Source: Planctomycetota bacterium (lineage in GTDB: Bacteria; Planctomycetota; Phycisphaerae; Phycisphaerales; SM1A02). From it: a stretch of DNA of 9,605 nucleotides. Within the stretch, counting starts at the first letter, position 1; each line of letters opens with the position of its first letter. A model generated the notes under the pieces. The model ran no database searches, was not told the DNA's origin, and saw only the letters and a program-made list of their open reading frames with translations. Position numbers and translations under genes: made by a program. The stretch lies in assembly GCA_014381385.1 (NCBI GenBank), contig JACNLR010000179.1, positions 1 to 9,605 of the forward strand, read 5' to 3'. Shown in pieces: positions 1 to 8,601 of this stretch.

Positions 1-20
1 CAGCAGCCATGGTCAGTTAT

Positions 21-24
21 GAGG
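21..24 (+). promoter_or_regulatory. Shine-Dalgarno of rpoB
   Basis: GAGG lies seven bases before the ATG at 32. It supports that start, as does the match of the encoded N-terminus to bacterial beta subunits. The operon promoter is not in the window. Confidence 0.7.
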
Positions 25-31
25 TTTATTT

Positions 32-3000
32 ATGGCGACATACACGGTACGCGATTTTTCAAAACGCGGCGATGCAATTCCTGTACCACCACTCACTCGA
101 GTCCAAGGCGAAGCCTATGGACGACTAGTTCAATCAGACGTTGAACCATTAAAACGCGATCCAATTGGAATCGAAGGATTACTTCGTGAAGTTTTTCCAA
201 TTGAAGCGTACGACGGTTCAATGCGAGTGGAGTATTTGTACTACAAACTCGAAGAAGAACGATACACAGTAGACGAATGTAAAGAGCTTCGACTCACATA
301 CGGACGCCCGTTCAAAATCGGCGTTCGTTTTATTCGCGACGGTGTTGCAGAAGTACTTGAAGAAGAAATTTACATCGGCGAGATTCCAACACTAATTGGT
401 GGTGGTGAATTTATTATTAATGGTTCAGAACGTTGTATCGTAAACCAACTTCACCGTTCGCCAGGCGTAGACTTTTCTATTCAAGACGATACTGGCGATC
501 GCCAACTCCATAAAGCGAGAATTATCCCTGAACGCGGTTCATGGATTGAAATAGAAGTCACAAAGAAAGACGTCTTGGCAATGAAGATTGACCAATCTGC
601 AAAAATTGCAGCGACTACTTTCCTTCGCGCGCTAGATGAAGACTTCAGCTCAACCGAAAAAATACTCGACAAGTTCTACGACGTTCAAGAAATGTCTGTG
701 AACAAGATTAAACCAGAGTATTACTCCGCAGAACTAATTATCGATTCAGAAACCGGCGAAGAACTTTGCAAAGTTGGAGCACAAATTGGTGACGCATACG
801 ATGCAATTATGGCATCGCCCATTAAGAAACTCTCGGTAATAGCTGACCCAGCTGACCCAATTATTCTCAATACCCTTGCAGTAGAAAAACTTGACTTCCT
901 TGCAGATGCGACCGAACACGAAGCAGCACTGTTGAAAATATACGGAAGGCTACGACCTGGCAACCCACCGCAGGTCGATAAAGCTCGTACATTGTTCGCT
1001 GATAAATTCTTTGATGACAATCGATACCGACTTGGTAAAGTTGGCCGTTTCCGTATTAACCGTAAGTTCGATCGAGATGTTGCAGAAGACATCATGCACT
1101 TACGCCCAGACGACTTCATCGCTGTCATTGAGTACTTACTTGATCTCCGCGCACGCAAAGATGGCGCCCACATTGACGACATCGATCACCTTGGTAACCG
1201 TCGATTGCGAACTCTTGATGAACTTGCCGTTGAAGAAATGCGCAAGGGCTTCCTTAAACTACGCCGCACAGTCCAAGAACGTATGAGCGTTAAAGACATG
1301 GATGAACTTAACAAAGTTGCTGACCTTGTTAACTCTAAAGCGGTAAGTTCGGCTATCGACTTCTTCTTTGGTAGAAGTGAACTCTCACAAGTTGTAGATC
1401 AAACAAACCCACTCTCCATGCTTGTACACGAACGTCGATTGTCTGCACTAGGACCTGGCGGTTTGAATCGTAAACGAGCAGGCTTTGAAGTTCGCGATGT
1501 GCATATTTCTCACTATGGTCGCATTTGCCCGATTGAAACTCCTGAAGGCACAAACATTGGTTTGATTGCTTCACTTGGAATTTACGCGAAAATTGACGAG
1601 TACGGATTTATTCAAACGCCCTACCGATCAGTCAACCGTAAAAAAGCAACCGACGAGGTCCTCTACCTCCGCGCAGACGAAGAAATGAACGCTGTCCTCG
1701 CACCAACCGAGGTCTTAGATGACAAAGATAGAATCGAAGAAGATCACGTCATTGCTAGACGTAGTGGTGATTTGACACAAGTCGACCCTAGTGAAGTGAA
1801 GTACGTAGACATTTCACCAAAACAACTTGTTGGTATCTCTGCATCGCTCATTCCATTCCTTGAGCATGATGATGCGAACCGCGCCTTGATGGGATCAAAC
1901 ATGCAACGGCAAGCTGTACCTCTCATTATTCCCGATCCTCCAATCGTTGCAACTGGGATGGAAAAAATTGTCGGCAGTTACTCAGGTATGATTGTCAAGG
2001 CAAAACGCCCAGGCAAAGTTACCTACGTTGACGCTCGCCGTATTTTGATTGACAACTCTGATGAATACGATTTAAAAACATTCCGTAGATTAAACGAAAG
2101 AACATGTCAAAGCCAAAAACCGATTGTCAAACTAGGCGAACGTGTCAAGGCTGGTCAAATTATTGCTGATGGCGCGTCCACCATTGATGGTGAACTTGCA
2201 ATCGGCAAAAATGTTCTTGTTGCCTTTAACACTTTCGATGGTTATAACTTTGAAGATGCCATTGTAATTTCACAGCGCCTTGTTAAAGATGACGTGTTCA
2301 CTTCCATTCATATTGACTCGCACGAAGTAGAAGTACGTGACACGAAACTTGGCAAAGAAGAATTTACTTGCGATATTCCCAACGTTTCCGAACGTCAATT
2401 GATGAACCTCAATGAAGAGGGTGTCATCCGCCTTGGTGCTCGCGTTGGCCCGGGCGACATTCTTGTTGGCAAGGTTGTACCAAAAAGCAAAAATGAACTT
2501 ACACCTGAAGAAAAATTGCTACACGCAATCTTCGGACGTGCGGGCGAAGACGTCAAAAACGAATCTCTTAACGTTCCCGCAGGAAGCAGCGGAGTTGTTA
2601 TTGGCGCAAACCACTTCAGCAGACGAATGCACCTAGACGCTGAGCAAAAGAAATTGATTAAGCGAAAGATGGATTCTTATGAAGAGGGCATGAATGACAT
2701 GTCCATTAACCTTTTCCGTGAAATGGTCTCCGAGATGAACGATATTCTTGGAACTGAAATGGTCGACCCTGCAACAAGGCAGCGCGTTGGCATTTCTGAT
2801 ATTCCAGAAGTTATCTTGGAACAAATCGAAGGTTTCAATGACAAGTGGGTCAAAGGATCAAAGGACACAAAGGCAAAAGCAATCGCGGTCCAAGATCAAT
2901 ATTGGCCACGTATCGCTGCTATTTACAAAGAACGCGATCGTAAACTCGCGCACATGAAACGCGGCGACGAGTTGCCTTCGGGTGTCCTTGAAAAAGTCGT

Positions 3001-3817
3001 TGTCTATCTTGCAAACAAACGGGCGATTTCCGTTGGTGACAAGATGGCTGGTCGACACGGTAACAAAGGTGTTATTGCACGAATCGTTCCAGAAGAAGAC
3101 ATGCCGTTTATGGACGATGGCACTCCCGTTGACATTCTTCTAAACCCACTTGGTGTACCTTCAAGGATGAACGTTGGGCAATTGCTCGAATTACACCTTG
3201 GATGGGCTGCTAAAGTGCTTGGTTTCCAAGCAGTAACCCCTGTGTTTGACGGTGCAACGGAAGAAGAAGTTCTCGGCGCAATCCAAGAAGCAAACGACTC
3301 TGTTCTCGCGAAACGAAAAACCTTTGAAGAAACTGGCGAAAACCCCGGCGACCCAAGAGAAATATTGGCAGAAATTCCGTTCGCTGGCAAAGTGCAATTG
3401 CACGATGGACGAACTGGCGAGCCATTCCACCAACCAAGTTCGGTAGGTGTTATGTACATGCTGAAATTGCATCACTTGATTGATGACAAAATCCACGCAC
3501 GTTCGACCGGTCCTTACAGTTTGATTACACAGCAGCCACTCGGTGGTAAAGCAAGAACCGGTGGCCAGCGATTTGGTGAAATGGAAGTTTGGGCTTTAGA
3601 GGGATACGGTGCGGCGTATATGTTGCAAGAACTCCTCACCGTCAAGAGTGACGACGTAGAAGGTCGTACCAAAATTTATGATTCGATTGTGAAGGGAACA
3701 AACGTACTTGAAGCAGGAATGCCTGTTGTCTTTGATGTTCTCTGCCACGAAATTAGAGGTCTCTGTATGAATATTGAGTTGGAGAAGGATCAAGAAGAAG
3801 CGGGAAGTCTCCTGTAA
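32..3817 (+). CDS. rpoB: DNA-directed RNA polymerase subunit beta
   Basis: Beta subunit (1261 aa) of the cytoplasmic RNA polymerase core. With beta' it builds the catalytic cleft for DNA-templated RNA synthesis. Seen in the sequence: the rifampicin-binding cluster at about residues 449-475, where D456, H466, R469, S471 and L473 align with E. coli D516, H526, R529, S531 and L533; the motif GRICPIETPEGTNIGL just after it; GYNFEDA with E741/D742 (E. coli E813/D814); GDKMAGRHGNKG with K1004 and K1012 (E. coli K1065/K1073); and the C-terminal RSTGPYSLITQQPLGGKA and GEMEVWALE motifs that contact beta'. Compared with E. coli (1342 aa) the first lobe insertion is shorter. A long partly helical insertion remains at about 860-985, in the place of E. 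coli insertion SI2. The start at 32 has a GAGG Shine-Dalgarno and gives a normal N-terminus. The gene is complete and 74 bases ahead of rpoC, as expected for cotranscription. No odd codon use, frameshift or intein is seen. Confidence 0.99.
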   Translation: MATYTVRDFSKRGDAIPVPPLTRVQGEAYGRLVQSDVEPLKRDPIGIEGLLREVFPIEAYDGSMRVEYLYYKLEEERYTVDECKELRLTYGRPFKIGVRFIRDGVAEVLEEEIYIGEIPTLIGGGEFIINGSERCIVNQLHRSPGVDFSIQDDTGDRQLHKARIIPERGSWIEIEVTKKDVLAMKIDQSAKIAATTFLRALDEDFSSTEKILDKFYDVQEMSVNKIKPEYYSAELIIDSETGEELCKVGAQIGDAYDAIMASPIKKLSVIADPADPIILNTLAVEKLDFLADATEHEAALLKIYGRLRPGNPPQVDKARTLFADKFFDDNRYRLGKVGRFRINRKFDRDVAEDIMHLRPDDFIAVIEYLLDLRARKDGAHIDDIDHLGNRRLRTLDELAVEEMRKGFLKLRRTVQERMSVKDMDELNKVADLVNSKAVSSAIDFFFGRSELSQVVDQTNPLSMLVHERRLSALGPGGLNRKRAGFEVRDVHISHYGRICPIETPEGTNIGLIASLGIYAKIDEYGFIQTPYRSVNRKKATDEVLYLRADEEMNAVLAPTEVLDDKDRIEEDHVIARRSGDLTQVDPSEVKYVDISPKQLVGISASLIPFLEHDDANRALMGSNMQRQAVPLIIPDPPIVATGMEKIVGSYSGMIVKAKRPGKVTYVDARRILIDNSDEYDLKTFRRLNERTCQSQKPIVKLGERVKAGQIIADGASTIDGELAIGKNVLVAFNTFDGYNFEDAIVISQRLVKDDVFTSIHIDSHEVEVRDTKLGKEEFTCDIPNVSERQLMNLNEEGVIRLGARVGPGDILVGKVVPKSKNELTPEEKLLHAIFGRAGEDVKNESLNVPAGSSGVVIGANHFSRRMHLDAEQKKLIKRKMDSYEEGMNDMSINLFREMVSEMNDILGTEMVDPATRQRVGISDIPEVILEQIEGFNDKWVKGSKDTKAKAIAVQDQYWPRIAAIYKERDRKLAHMKRGDELPSGVLEKVVVYLANKRAISVGDKMAGRHGNKGVIARIVPEEDMPFMDDGTPVDILLNPLGVPSRMNVGQLLELHLGWAAKVLGFQAVTPVFDGATEEEVLGAIQEANDSVLAKRKTFEETGENPGDPREILAEIPFAGKVQLHDGRTGEPFHQPSSVGVMYMLKLHHLIDDKIHARSTGPYSLITQQPLGGKARTGGQRFGEMEVWALEGYGAAYMLQELLTVKSDDVEGRTKIYDSIVKGTNVLEAGMPVVFDVLCHEIRGLCMNIELEKDQEEAGSLL

Positions 3818-3878
3818 CAACCGCCCCCCTTATTGATCCCAAGTAAACCTACAACAATCTTCAACAATGTAAGTAGAT

Positions 3879-3882
3879 AGGA
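3879..3882 (+). promoter_or_regulatory. Shine-Dalgarno of rpoC in the rpoB-rpoC spacer
   Basis: AGGA lies nine bases before the ATG at 3892. The whole spacer (3818-3891) is short and has a C6 run at 3824-3829 just after the rpoB stop. It holds no hairpin followed by a T-run, so read-through from rpoB to rpoC is expected. Confidence 0.65.
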
Positions 3883-3891
3883 AAAAGAAGT

Positions 3892-6800
3892 ATGTCTGAA
3901 CAAGTCTTCGATAAAGTAAATGATTTCAAAGCAGCACGTATTGGGCTCGCAAGCCCTAGCGATATTCGCAGCTGGAGTTTTGGTGAAGTTAAAAAACCAG
4001 AAACCATTAACTACCGAACGTACCGCCCTGAGAAAGATGGTCTTTTCTGTGAACGAATTTTTGGTCCTGAACGTGACTACGAATGTGGTTGCGGCAAATA
4101 CAAAGGCACGAAATTCAAAGGCATAATTTGCGACCGTTGCGGCGTTAAAGTGACACACTCAAGGGTTCGCCGAAAAAGAATGGGACATATCAATCTCGCT
4201 GCTTCAACGGTACATATATGGTTCTTCAAAGCGCTGCCGAGTCGTCTTGGCAACTTACTCGCTATGAAAACTTCTGATCTGGAAAAAATCATTTACTTCC
4301 AAGATTATGTCGTACTTGAAGCTGGTGATGCAGACATCGAAGGAACTCCCCTCGAGTACAAACAAGTCATCACCGAAGACCAATACCGTGATATTCGCAG
4401 CCGTGGTGGTTACGGGGACTTCCGCGCAGAAATGGGTGCAAATGCGATCCGCGAAATCATCGAGGACCTTGACTTGCACGAAGTAATTGCTGAAATCCGT
4501 GAAGGATTAGCAAATACACGTTCAAAACAAAAGACTGCGGATCTTGCAAAACGTCTAAAACTCGTTGAACAGTTAAAAGGTAGCCACAACGATCCTTCTT
4601 GGATGATTCTTGATGTCGTTCCAGTGATTCCACCTGAGTTACGACCTCTCGTCATGCTCGAGTCAGGCAATTTCGCAACGAGCGACTTGAACGACTTGTA
4701 CCGGCGCATTATCAATCGAAACAACCGTTTGAAAAAACTGATGGACTTGAATGCACCGGAAGTCATTATTCGAAACGAAAAACGAATGCTACAACAAGCT
4801 GTTGATGCACTCTTTGACAACGGTCGATGTAGGCGCCCTGTCCTTGGTAGTTCAAACCGTCCACTTAAATCAATTACTGACATGATTAAGGGTAAGCAAG
4901 GTCGCTTTCGCGAAAACTTACTTGGCAAACGCGTTGATTACTCTGCACGATCCGTCATCGTTGTTGGTCCAAACTTAAAACTAAATCAATGCGGTCTTCC
5001 AAAGAAAATTGCACTTGAACTCTATCAACCATTCATCATTCGCCGTCTTAAAGAGCAAGGATTAGCAGACACAATTAAATCTGCGAAACGATTGCTCGAA
5101 CGCCGCGACGAAGAGGTCTGGGACATCCTCGAACAAGTTATTCATCAACACCCTGTACTGCTCAATCGTGCACCCACCCTTCACCGTATGGGTATCCAAG
5201 CATTTGAACCAGTCCTTGTAGAGGGTAAAGCTATTACTTTACACCCCCTTGTTTGTACTGGGTTCAACGCTGACTTTGATGGTGACCAAATGGCAGTCCA
5301 CTTGCCGCTTTCTGTCGAAGCACAAACAGAAGCGCATGTACTCATGCTTTCGACACACAACATTTTCTCCCCTGCGCATGGCAACCCCCTAGTCTCACCG
5401 AGTCAAGACATCGTCATGGGAGTTTTCTTCCTTACACACATGGATCTCAACGATACACGTAAGGAAGAAGATCTCATGAAGTTCAGAAATGCGCAGGAAG
5501 CAATCCTTGCGTATGACTTTAAACGAATTTCATTGCAAGAACGAATTCAAATACGACTTCCGCGGTACCCAACCTTAGTCTCGGAAGAAAATGGCAAAAT
5601 TAAACCTATGCCTGAAAATGGCAGAATTGTCACGACAGTCGGTCGTGTATTGTTCTGCGAGATTCTTGCACAAGGCATGCCGTTCTATAACTGCACGCTT
5701 ACTAAAAAGGGTTGCAGCCGAGTCATCGACGACACCTATGAAATCAAAGGTCGTGCTGACACACTTACGCTACTCGATGACATGAAAGAAATCGGATTCC
5801 GCGCCTCCACTTGGTCCGGTCTTTCCATTGCAATTACAGATATGCGTATCCCATCAAGCAAAGCTACATTGATCGAAGAAACGCAGAAAAAAGTCGATCG
5901 AGTTGAAGCAGCAACTGCCGCGGGTGCGATTACAAATCAAGAACGCCACAACCAGTTGCTCGACCTTTGGTCTCACTGCCGAGAATCACTCACAGGTGAA
6001 CTCATTAATACACTTGAACACGACAGGCGAAATTCTGAAGACAACTCCTATATGCCAATTGAATCCACTGAAGGCAGTAGGTACCTGAACCCTGTCTACT
6101 TAATGTCTACATCTGGTGCTCGTGGCAACATCAGCCAAATGCAACAACTTGCAGGCATGCGTGGTTTGATGACCAAACCTAGTGGTGAGATTATTGAAAC
6201 GCCGATTCGTGCGAACTTCCGCGAAGGATTGAACGTCCTTGAGTACTTCTCATCAACGCACGGTGCTCGAAAAGGTCTCGCAGATACGGCGCTTAAGACT
6301 GCTGACTCTGGTTACTTGACTCGAAAACTCTACGACGTTGCACAGCCAGTTGTCATCAATGAATTTGAATGCAGTACTAAGCGAGGAATCACAAAACGTG
6401 CTGTTTACAAAGGCGATGAAATCCACGTTCACCTTCGTGAACTCATCATCGGTCGAACGAGTATGCAAACAATTATTAACCCAGTCACAGACAAGGTAAT
6501 AGTTGCAAACAAACAAGTCATTGACGAAACAATTGCTGACGAACTCGATCGATTAAACATCGATGCTGTGCAGGTCCGCAGCCCACTCACTTGCGAATCA
6601 GCATCTGGTTGCTGTGCACTCTGTTACGGGTTTGACCTTTCAACAAGCGTAATGGTTGAAGAAGGGATGGCTGTCGGTACAATTGCAGCGCAATCCATCG
6701 GTGAGCCCGGAACCCAACTTACAATGCGTACATTCCACACCGGTGGTGTAGCATCCCGTGAGTTTGTCGAAACCAATTATAAAGCTTCACATTCTGGCAC

Positions 6801-8283
6801 AATTATTCTTCGAGATTGCAACGAAGTACCATTGCCCGATAATAAAGACGGACATCTCATTACGCTGAAACAAACTGGTGAACTCGTCATCGTTGATGAC
6901 AAGGGTCGCGAGCTAGACAAGGCATTTAGAGTTCCGTACGGCGCGACCGTTCGCATGCAATCTGGTACAAAAGTGAAGAAGGGCAACATTCTGGTCGAAT
7001 GGGACCCCCACGTTATGCCAATCCTTGCTGAAAAAACAGGTACCGTTGTCTTTAAAGACATCGAAATCGGTACCACTATGCGCGAAGAAGACACAAAGGG
7101 TGTCATGGAATCCATCATCACCGAACATACTGGTGATTTGCATCCTCAAATTCTGATACAAGAAGGCGACCAAACGCTCGACTTCCATCACCTCCCTGCC
7201 AAAGCTCGGTTAGAAGTGAAAAATGGCGATTCGGTTGTTACAGGGCAAATGCTCGCTCGTAGACCTCGCGAAGTGAAGGGTACTGCTGACATCGTTGGTG
7301 GTTTGCCTCGTGTGACTGAAATTTTCGAAGCACGAACACCCAAAGAACCAGCCATTCTCGCGCAGGTTTCAGGGCGTATTGACCTCAAAGCAGAACGTAA
7401 GCGTGGCAAGATGGTTATTCATATTATTCCAGAGGGCGCAGATCCTGTTGAACACCTCGTTCCACAGGGCAAACACTTGCTCGTCCACACGGGCGATAAT
7501 GTCACCGCGGGCAGCCAACTAACTGAAGGCCCACGCGACCCGAATAATATTCTTGATATTAATGGTGAAGAAGCGTTGTACAACTACATGATCTCCGAAG
7601 TGCAAAATGTCTATCGAGCACAAGGTGTACCTGTATCTGACAAGCACATCGAAGTCATCCTTTCCCGAATGCTCAGTAAAATCCAGGTCCAAAAAGCTGG
7701 TGACACAAACTTGTTACCGATGGATTTCGTCGAACGATACAAGTTCCGCACTTGCAATAAAGCCCTTGATGGTTGCTTGCTCATCAAAGAATCTGGTGAT
7801 ACTGGATTCGCTGTTGGCGACCTCATTGAGAAGGAAACGATCAAAGAAGCGAACGCAATTGCGCAAGCAGAGGGCAAAACACCTGCTAAAACAACACGCC
7901 CCAAAAAGGCAACTGGCAAACCGTTACTCCTTGGTATCACAAAGGCTGCACTCCAGTCTGAGTCTTTCCTATCCGGTGCATCGTTCCAAGAAACCACGAA
8001 AGTGCTCACAGAAGCAGCGCTCAGGGGTGCCTCCGATGAGCTTAAAGGTCTTAAAGAAAATGTTCTTCTAGGTCACTTGGTACCAGCAGGAACTGGTTTT
8101 GATGCATACCAAAGCATGCGCGTGAAATACCTAGTTGATCCTATTCCAACTGACGATGATAATGAAGACACGATGCTCGAGCGAGTAACCCAGCGTGCAG
8201 AGGCACTGGGAGCACAGGCAGAAGGACCAACAGTTCAAATTCCTGAGCCATCCACCCCTGTAGAGGCTGGTGAGATAAACTAA
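3892..8283 (+). CDS. rpoC: DNA-directed RNA polymerase subunit beta'
   Basis: Beta' subunit (1463 aa) of RNA polymerase. It supplies the catalytic Mg-binding residues, the clamp, the bridge helix and the trigger loop. Seen in order: zinc site 1 with C65, C67, C80 and C83 (E. coli C70/72/85/88); clamp helices near 264-310; KRVDYSARSVI at 346-356; the catalytic NADFDGD at 459-465, with D461, D463 and D465 as the triad; the bridge helix around 785-815 (ADTALKTADSGYLTRK); zinc site 2 with C827, C901, C908 and C911 (E. coli C814/888/895/898), plus an extra adjacent C907; and the trigger loop GEPGTQLTMRTFHTGG ending at 952. About 170 residues then separate it from DIVGGLPRVTEIFEAR at 1133, matching the position of the E. 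coli SI3 insertion. The C-terminus has ASFQETTKVLTEAA and LKGLKENV, then PAGTGF and an acidic tail of about 60 residues. The length is close to E. coli (1407 aa). The start has a Shine-Dalgarno and gives the usual N-terminus. The gene is last in its operon, with a terminator just downstream. Confidence 0.99.
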   Translation: MSEQVFDKVNDFKAARIGLASPSDIRSWSFGEVKKPETINYRTYRPEKDGLFCERIFGPERDYECGCGKYKGTKFKGIICDRCGVKVTHSRVRRKRMGHINLAASTVHIWFFKALPSRLGNLLAMKTSDLEKIIYFQDYVVLEAGDADIEGTPLEYKQVITEDQYRDIRSRGGYGDFRAEMGANAIREIIEDLDLHEVIAEIREGLANTRSKQKTADLAKRLKLVEQLKGSHNDPSWMILDVVPVIPPELRPLVMLESGNFATSDLNDLYRRIINRNNRLKKLMDLNAPEVIIRNEKRMLQQAVDALFDNGRCRRPVLGSSNRPLKSITDMIKGKQGRFRENLLGKRVDYSARSVIVVGPNLKLNQCGLPKKIALELYQPFIIRRLKEQGLADTIKSAKRLLERRDEEVWDILEQVIHQHPVLLNRAPTLHRMGIQAFEPVLVEGKAITLHPLVCTGFNADFDGDQMAVHLPLSVEAQTEAHVLMLSTHNIFSPAHGNPLVSPSQDIVMGVFFLTHMDLNDTRKEEDLMKFRNAQEAILAYDFKRISLQERIQIRLPRYPTLVSEENGKIKPMPENGRIVTTVGRVLFCEILAQGMPFYNCTLTKKGCSRVIDDTYEIKGRADTLTLLDDMKEIGFRASTWSGLSIAITDMRIPSSKATLIEETQKKVDRVEAATAAGAITNQERHNQLLDLWSHCRESLTGELINTLEHDRRNSEDNSYMPIESTEGSRYLNPVYLMSTSGARGNISQMQQLAGMRGLMTKPSGEIIETPIRANFREGLNVLEYFSSTHGARKGLADTALKTADSGYLTRKLYDVAQPVVINEFECSTKRGITKRAVYKGDEIHVHLRELIIGRTSMQTIINPVTDKVIVANKQVIDETIADELDRLNIDAVQVRSPLTCESASGCCALCYGFDLSTSVMVEEGMAVGTIAAQSIGEPGTQLTMRTFHTGGVASREFVETNYKASHSGTIILRDCNEVPLPDNKDGHLITLKQTGELVIVDDKGRELDKAFRVPYGATVRMQSGTKVKKGNILVEWDPHVMPILAEKTGTVVFKDIEIGTTMREEDTKGVMESIITEHTGDLHPQILIQEGDQTLDFHHLPAKARLEVKNGDSVVTGQMLARRPREVKGTADIVGGLPRVTEIFEARTPKEPAILAQVSGRIDLKAERKRGKMVIHIIPEGADPVEHLVPQGKHLLVHTGDNVTAGSQLTEGPRDPNNILDINGEEALYNYMISEVQNVYRAQGVPVSDKHIEVILSRMLSKIQVQKAGDTNLLPMDFVERYKFRTCNKALDGCLLIKESGDTGFAVGDLIEKETIKEANAIAQAEGKTPAKTTRPKKATGKPLLLGITKAALQSESFLSGASFQETTKVLTEAALRGASDELKGLKENVLLGHLVPAGTGFDAYQSMRVKYLVDPIPTDDDNEDTMLERVTQRAEALGAQAEGPTVQIPEPSTPVEAGEIN

Positions 8284-8318
8284 CCTCAAACTCGAAGAAT
8301 TGAACACGTTTCAAAACA

Positions 8319-8357
8319 AGTCCCTGCACCGAATGAACGGTCGCAGGGGCTTTTTTT
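8319..8357 (+). terminator. Rho-independent terminator of the rpoBC operon
   Basis: An inverted repeat starts 36 bases after the rpoC stop. The left arm AGTCCCTGCACC (8319-8330) pairs with the right arm GGTCGCAGGGGCT (8339-8351) with one bulged C and one G-T pair. The loop is eight bases (GAATGAAC). Seven T follow or overlap the stem base (8351-8357). This is the textbook form of an intrinsic terminator and ends the operon right after rpoC. Confidence 0.92.
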
Positions 8358-8400
8358 GGGATTTTCAGCACTTTTCTCCTGCATTTTAGACGCCTGCGTG

Positions 8401-8406
8401 TAGAAT
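8401..8406 (+). promoter_or_regulatory. Candidate -10 element for the downstream secreted-protein gene
   Basis: TAGAAT matches the sigma-70 consensus TATAAT at five of six positions. It sits between the terminator and the next gene, where a promoter is needed. No good -35 hexamer lies 16-18 bases upstream, so this is a weak call. If it is used, the leader would be about 110 bases. A second weak option is TATACA at 8451-8456. The rest of the 8358-8520 spacer shows no gene, riboswitch or repeat that I recognise. Confidence 0.3.
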
Positions 8407-8504
8407 ATTGATGTATGTATTTGCACTCGTTGCAGAGTACATCCCATGTCTATACACGTTGTCTTTTTTGAGACAGTGCCAGTTTTTTATTTCCGTAAGG
8501 ACCC

Positions 8505-8511
8505 AAAGGAG
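8505..8511 (+). promoter_or_regulatory. Strong Shine-Dalgarno deciding the start at 8521
   Basis: AAAGGAG lies nine bases before the ATG at 8521. An earlier in-frame ATG at 8446 would add 25 residues but has no comparable site upstream, and it would bury the signal peptide. The start at 8521 is therefore preferred. Confidence 0.75.
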
Positions 8512-8520
8512 TTCCCCACG

Positions 8521-8601
8521 ATGCAGTCACGTATCCTTACCCGTTTCACGATAATCCCAGTCTTTCTTTTTACGTGTTTCCTGACAATGGACGTCGTAGC
8601 A
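8521..8601 (+). other. Predicted Sec signal peptide
   Basis: Codons 1-27 encode a short N-region with R4 and R8, a hydrophobic stretch rich in I, V, F and L, and small residues before a likely signal peptidase I site after V-V-A. C19 lies inside the core but lacks a proper lipobox (L-[AS]-[GA]-C), so lipoprotein processing is less likely. Confidence 0.7.

Noticed and set aside
1..31. Possible end of an upstream gene (TGA at 20-22 in one frame)
   Set aside because: Only six codons are visible before the stop, too few to support a gene.
494..503. Palindrome GGCGATCGCC, like the cyanobacterial HIP1 site
   Set aside because: I noticed it once only, inside rpoB, where codon content explains it.
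721..1182. 153-codon antisense open frame inside rpoB
   Set aside because: It overlaps well-conserved RpoB sequence and looks like a composition shadow.
3852..3868. Direct repeat CAACAAT twice, ten bases apart, in the rpoB-rpoC spacer
   Set aside because: It is short and A-rich and easily arises by chance; no known site matches.
4410..4928. 172-codon open frame on the - strand inside rpoC
   Set aside because: It lies fully antisense to a highly conserved coding region, has Ser/Arg-rich shadow-type composition and shows no recognisable domain.
7607..8071. 154-codon open frame on the + strand in another frame of rpoC
   Set aside because: It is a Ser/Lys-rich shadow of the conserved RpoC C-terminal region with no protein-like motifs.
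8430..8456. TTGCAG and TATACA as a second promoter
   Set aside because: The spacer is 15 bases and both boxes are imperfect; it is no better than chance.
8460..8475. Small hairpin TGTCT/AGACA around a T-rich loop before the last gene
   Set aside because: It has only five base pairs, and its T-run is in the loop and not after the stem; too weak for an attenuator or terminator.
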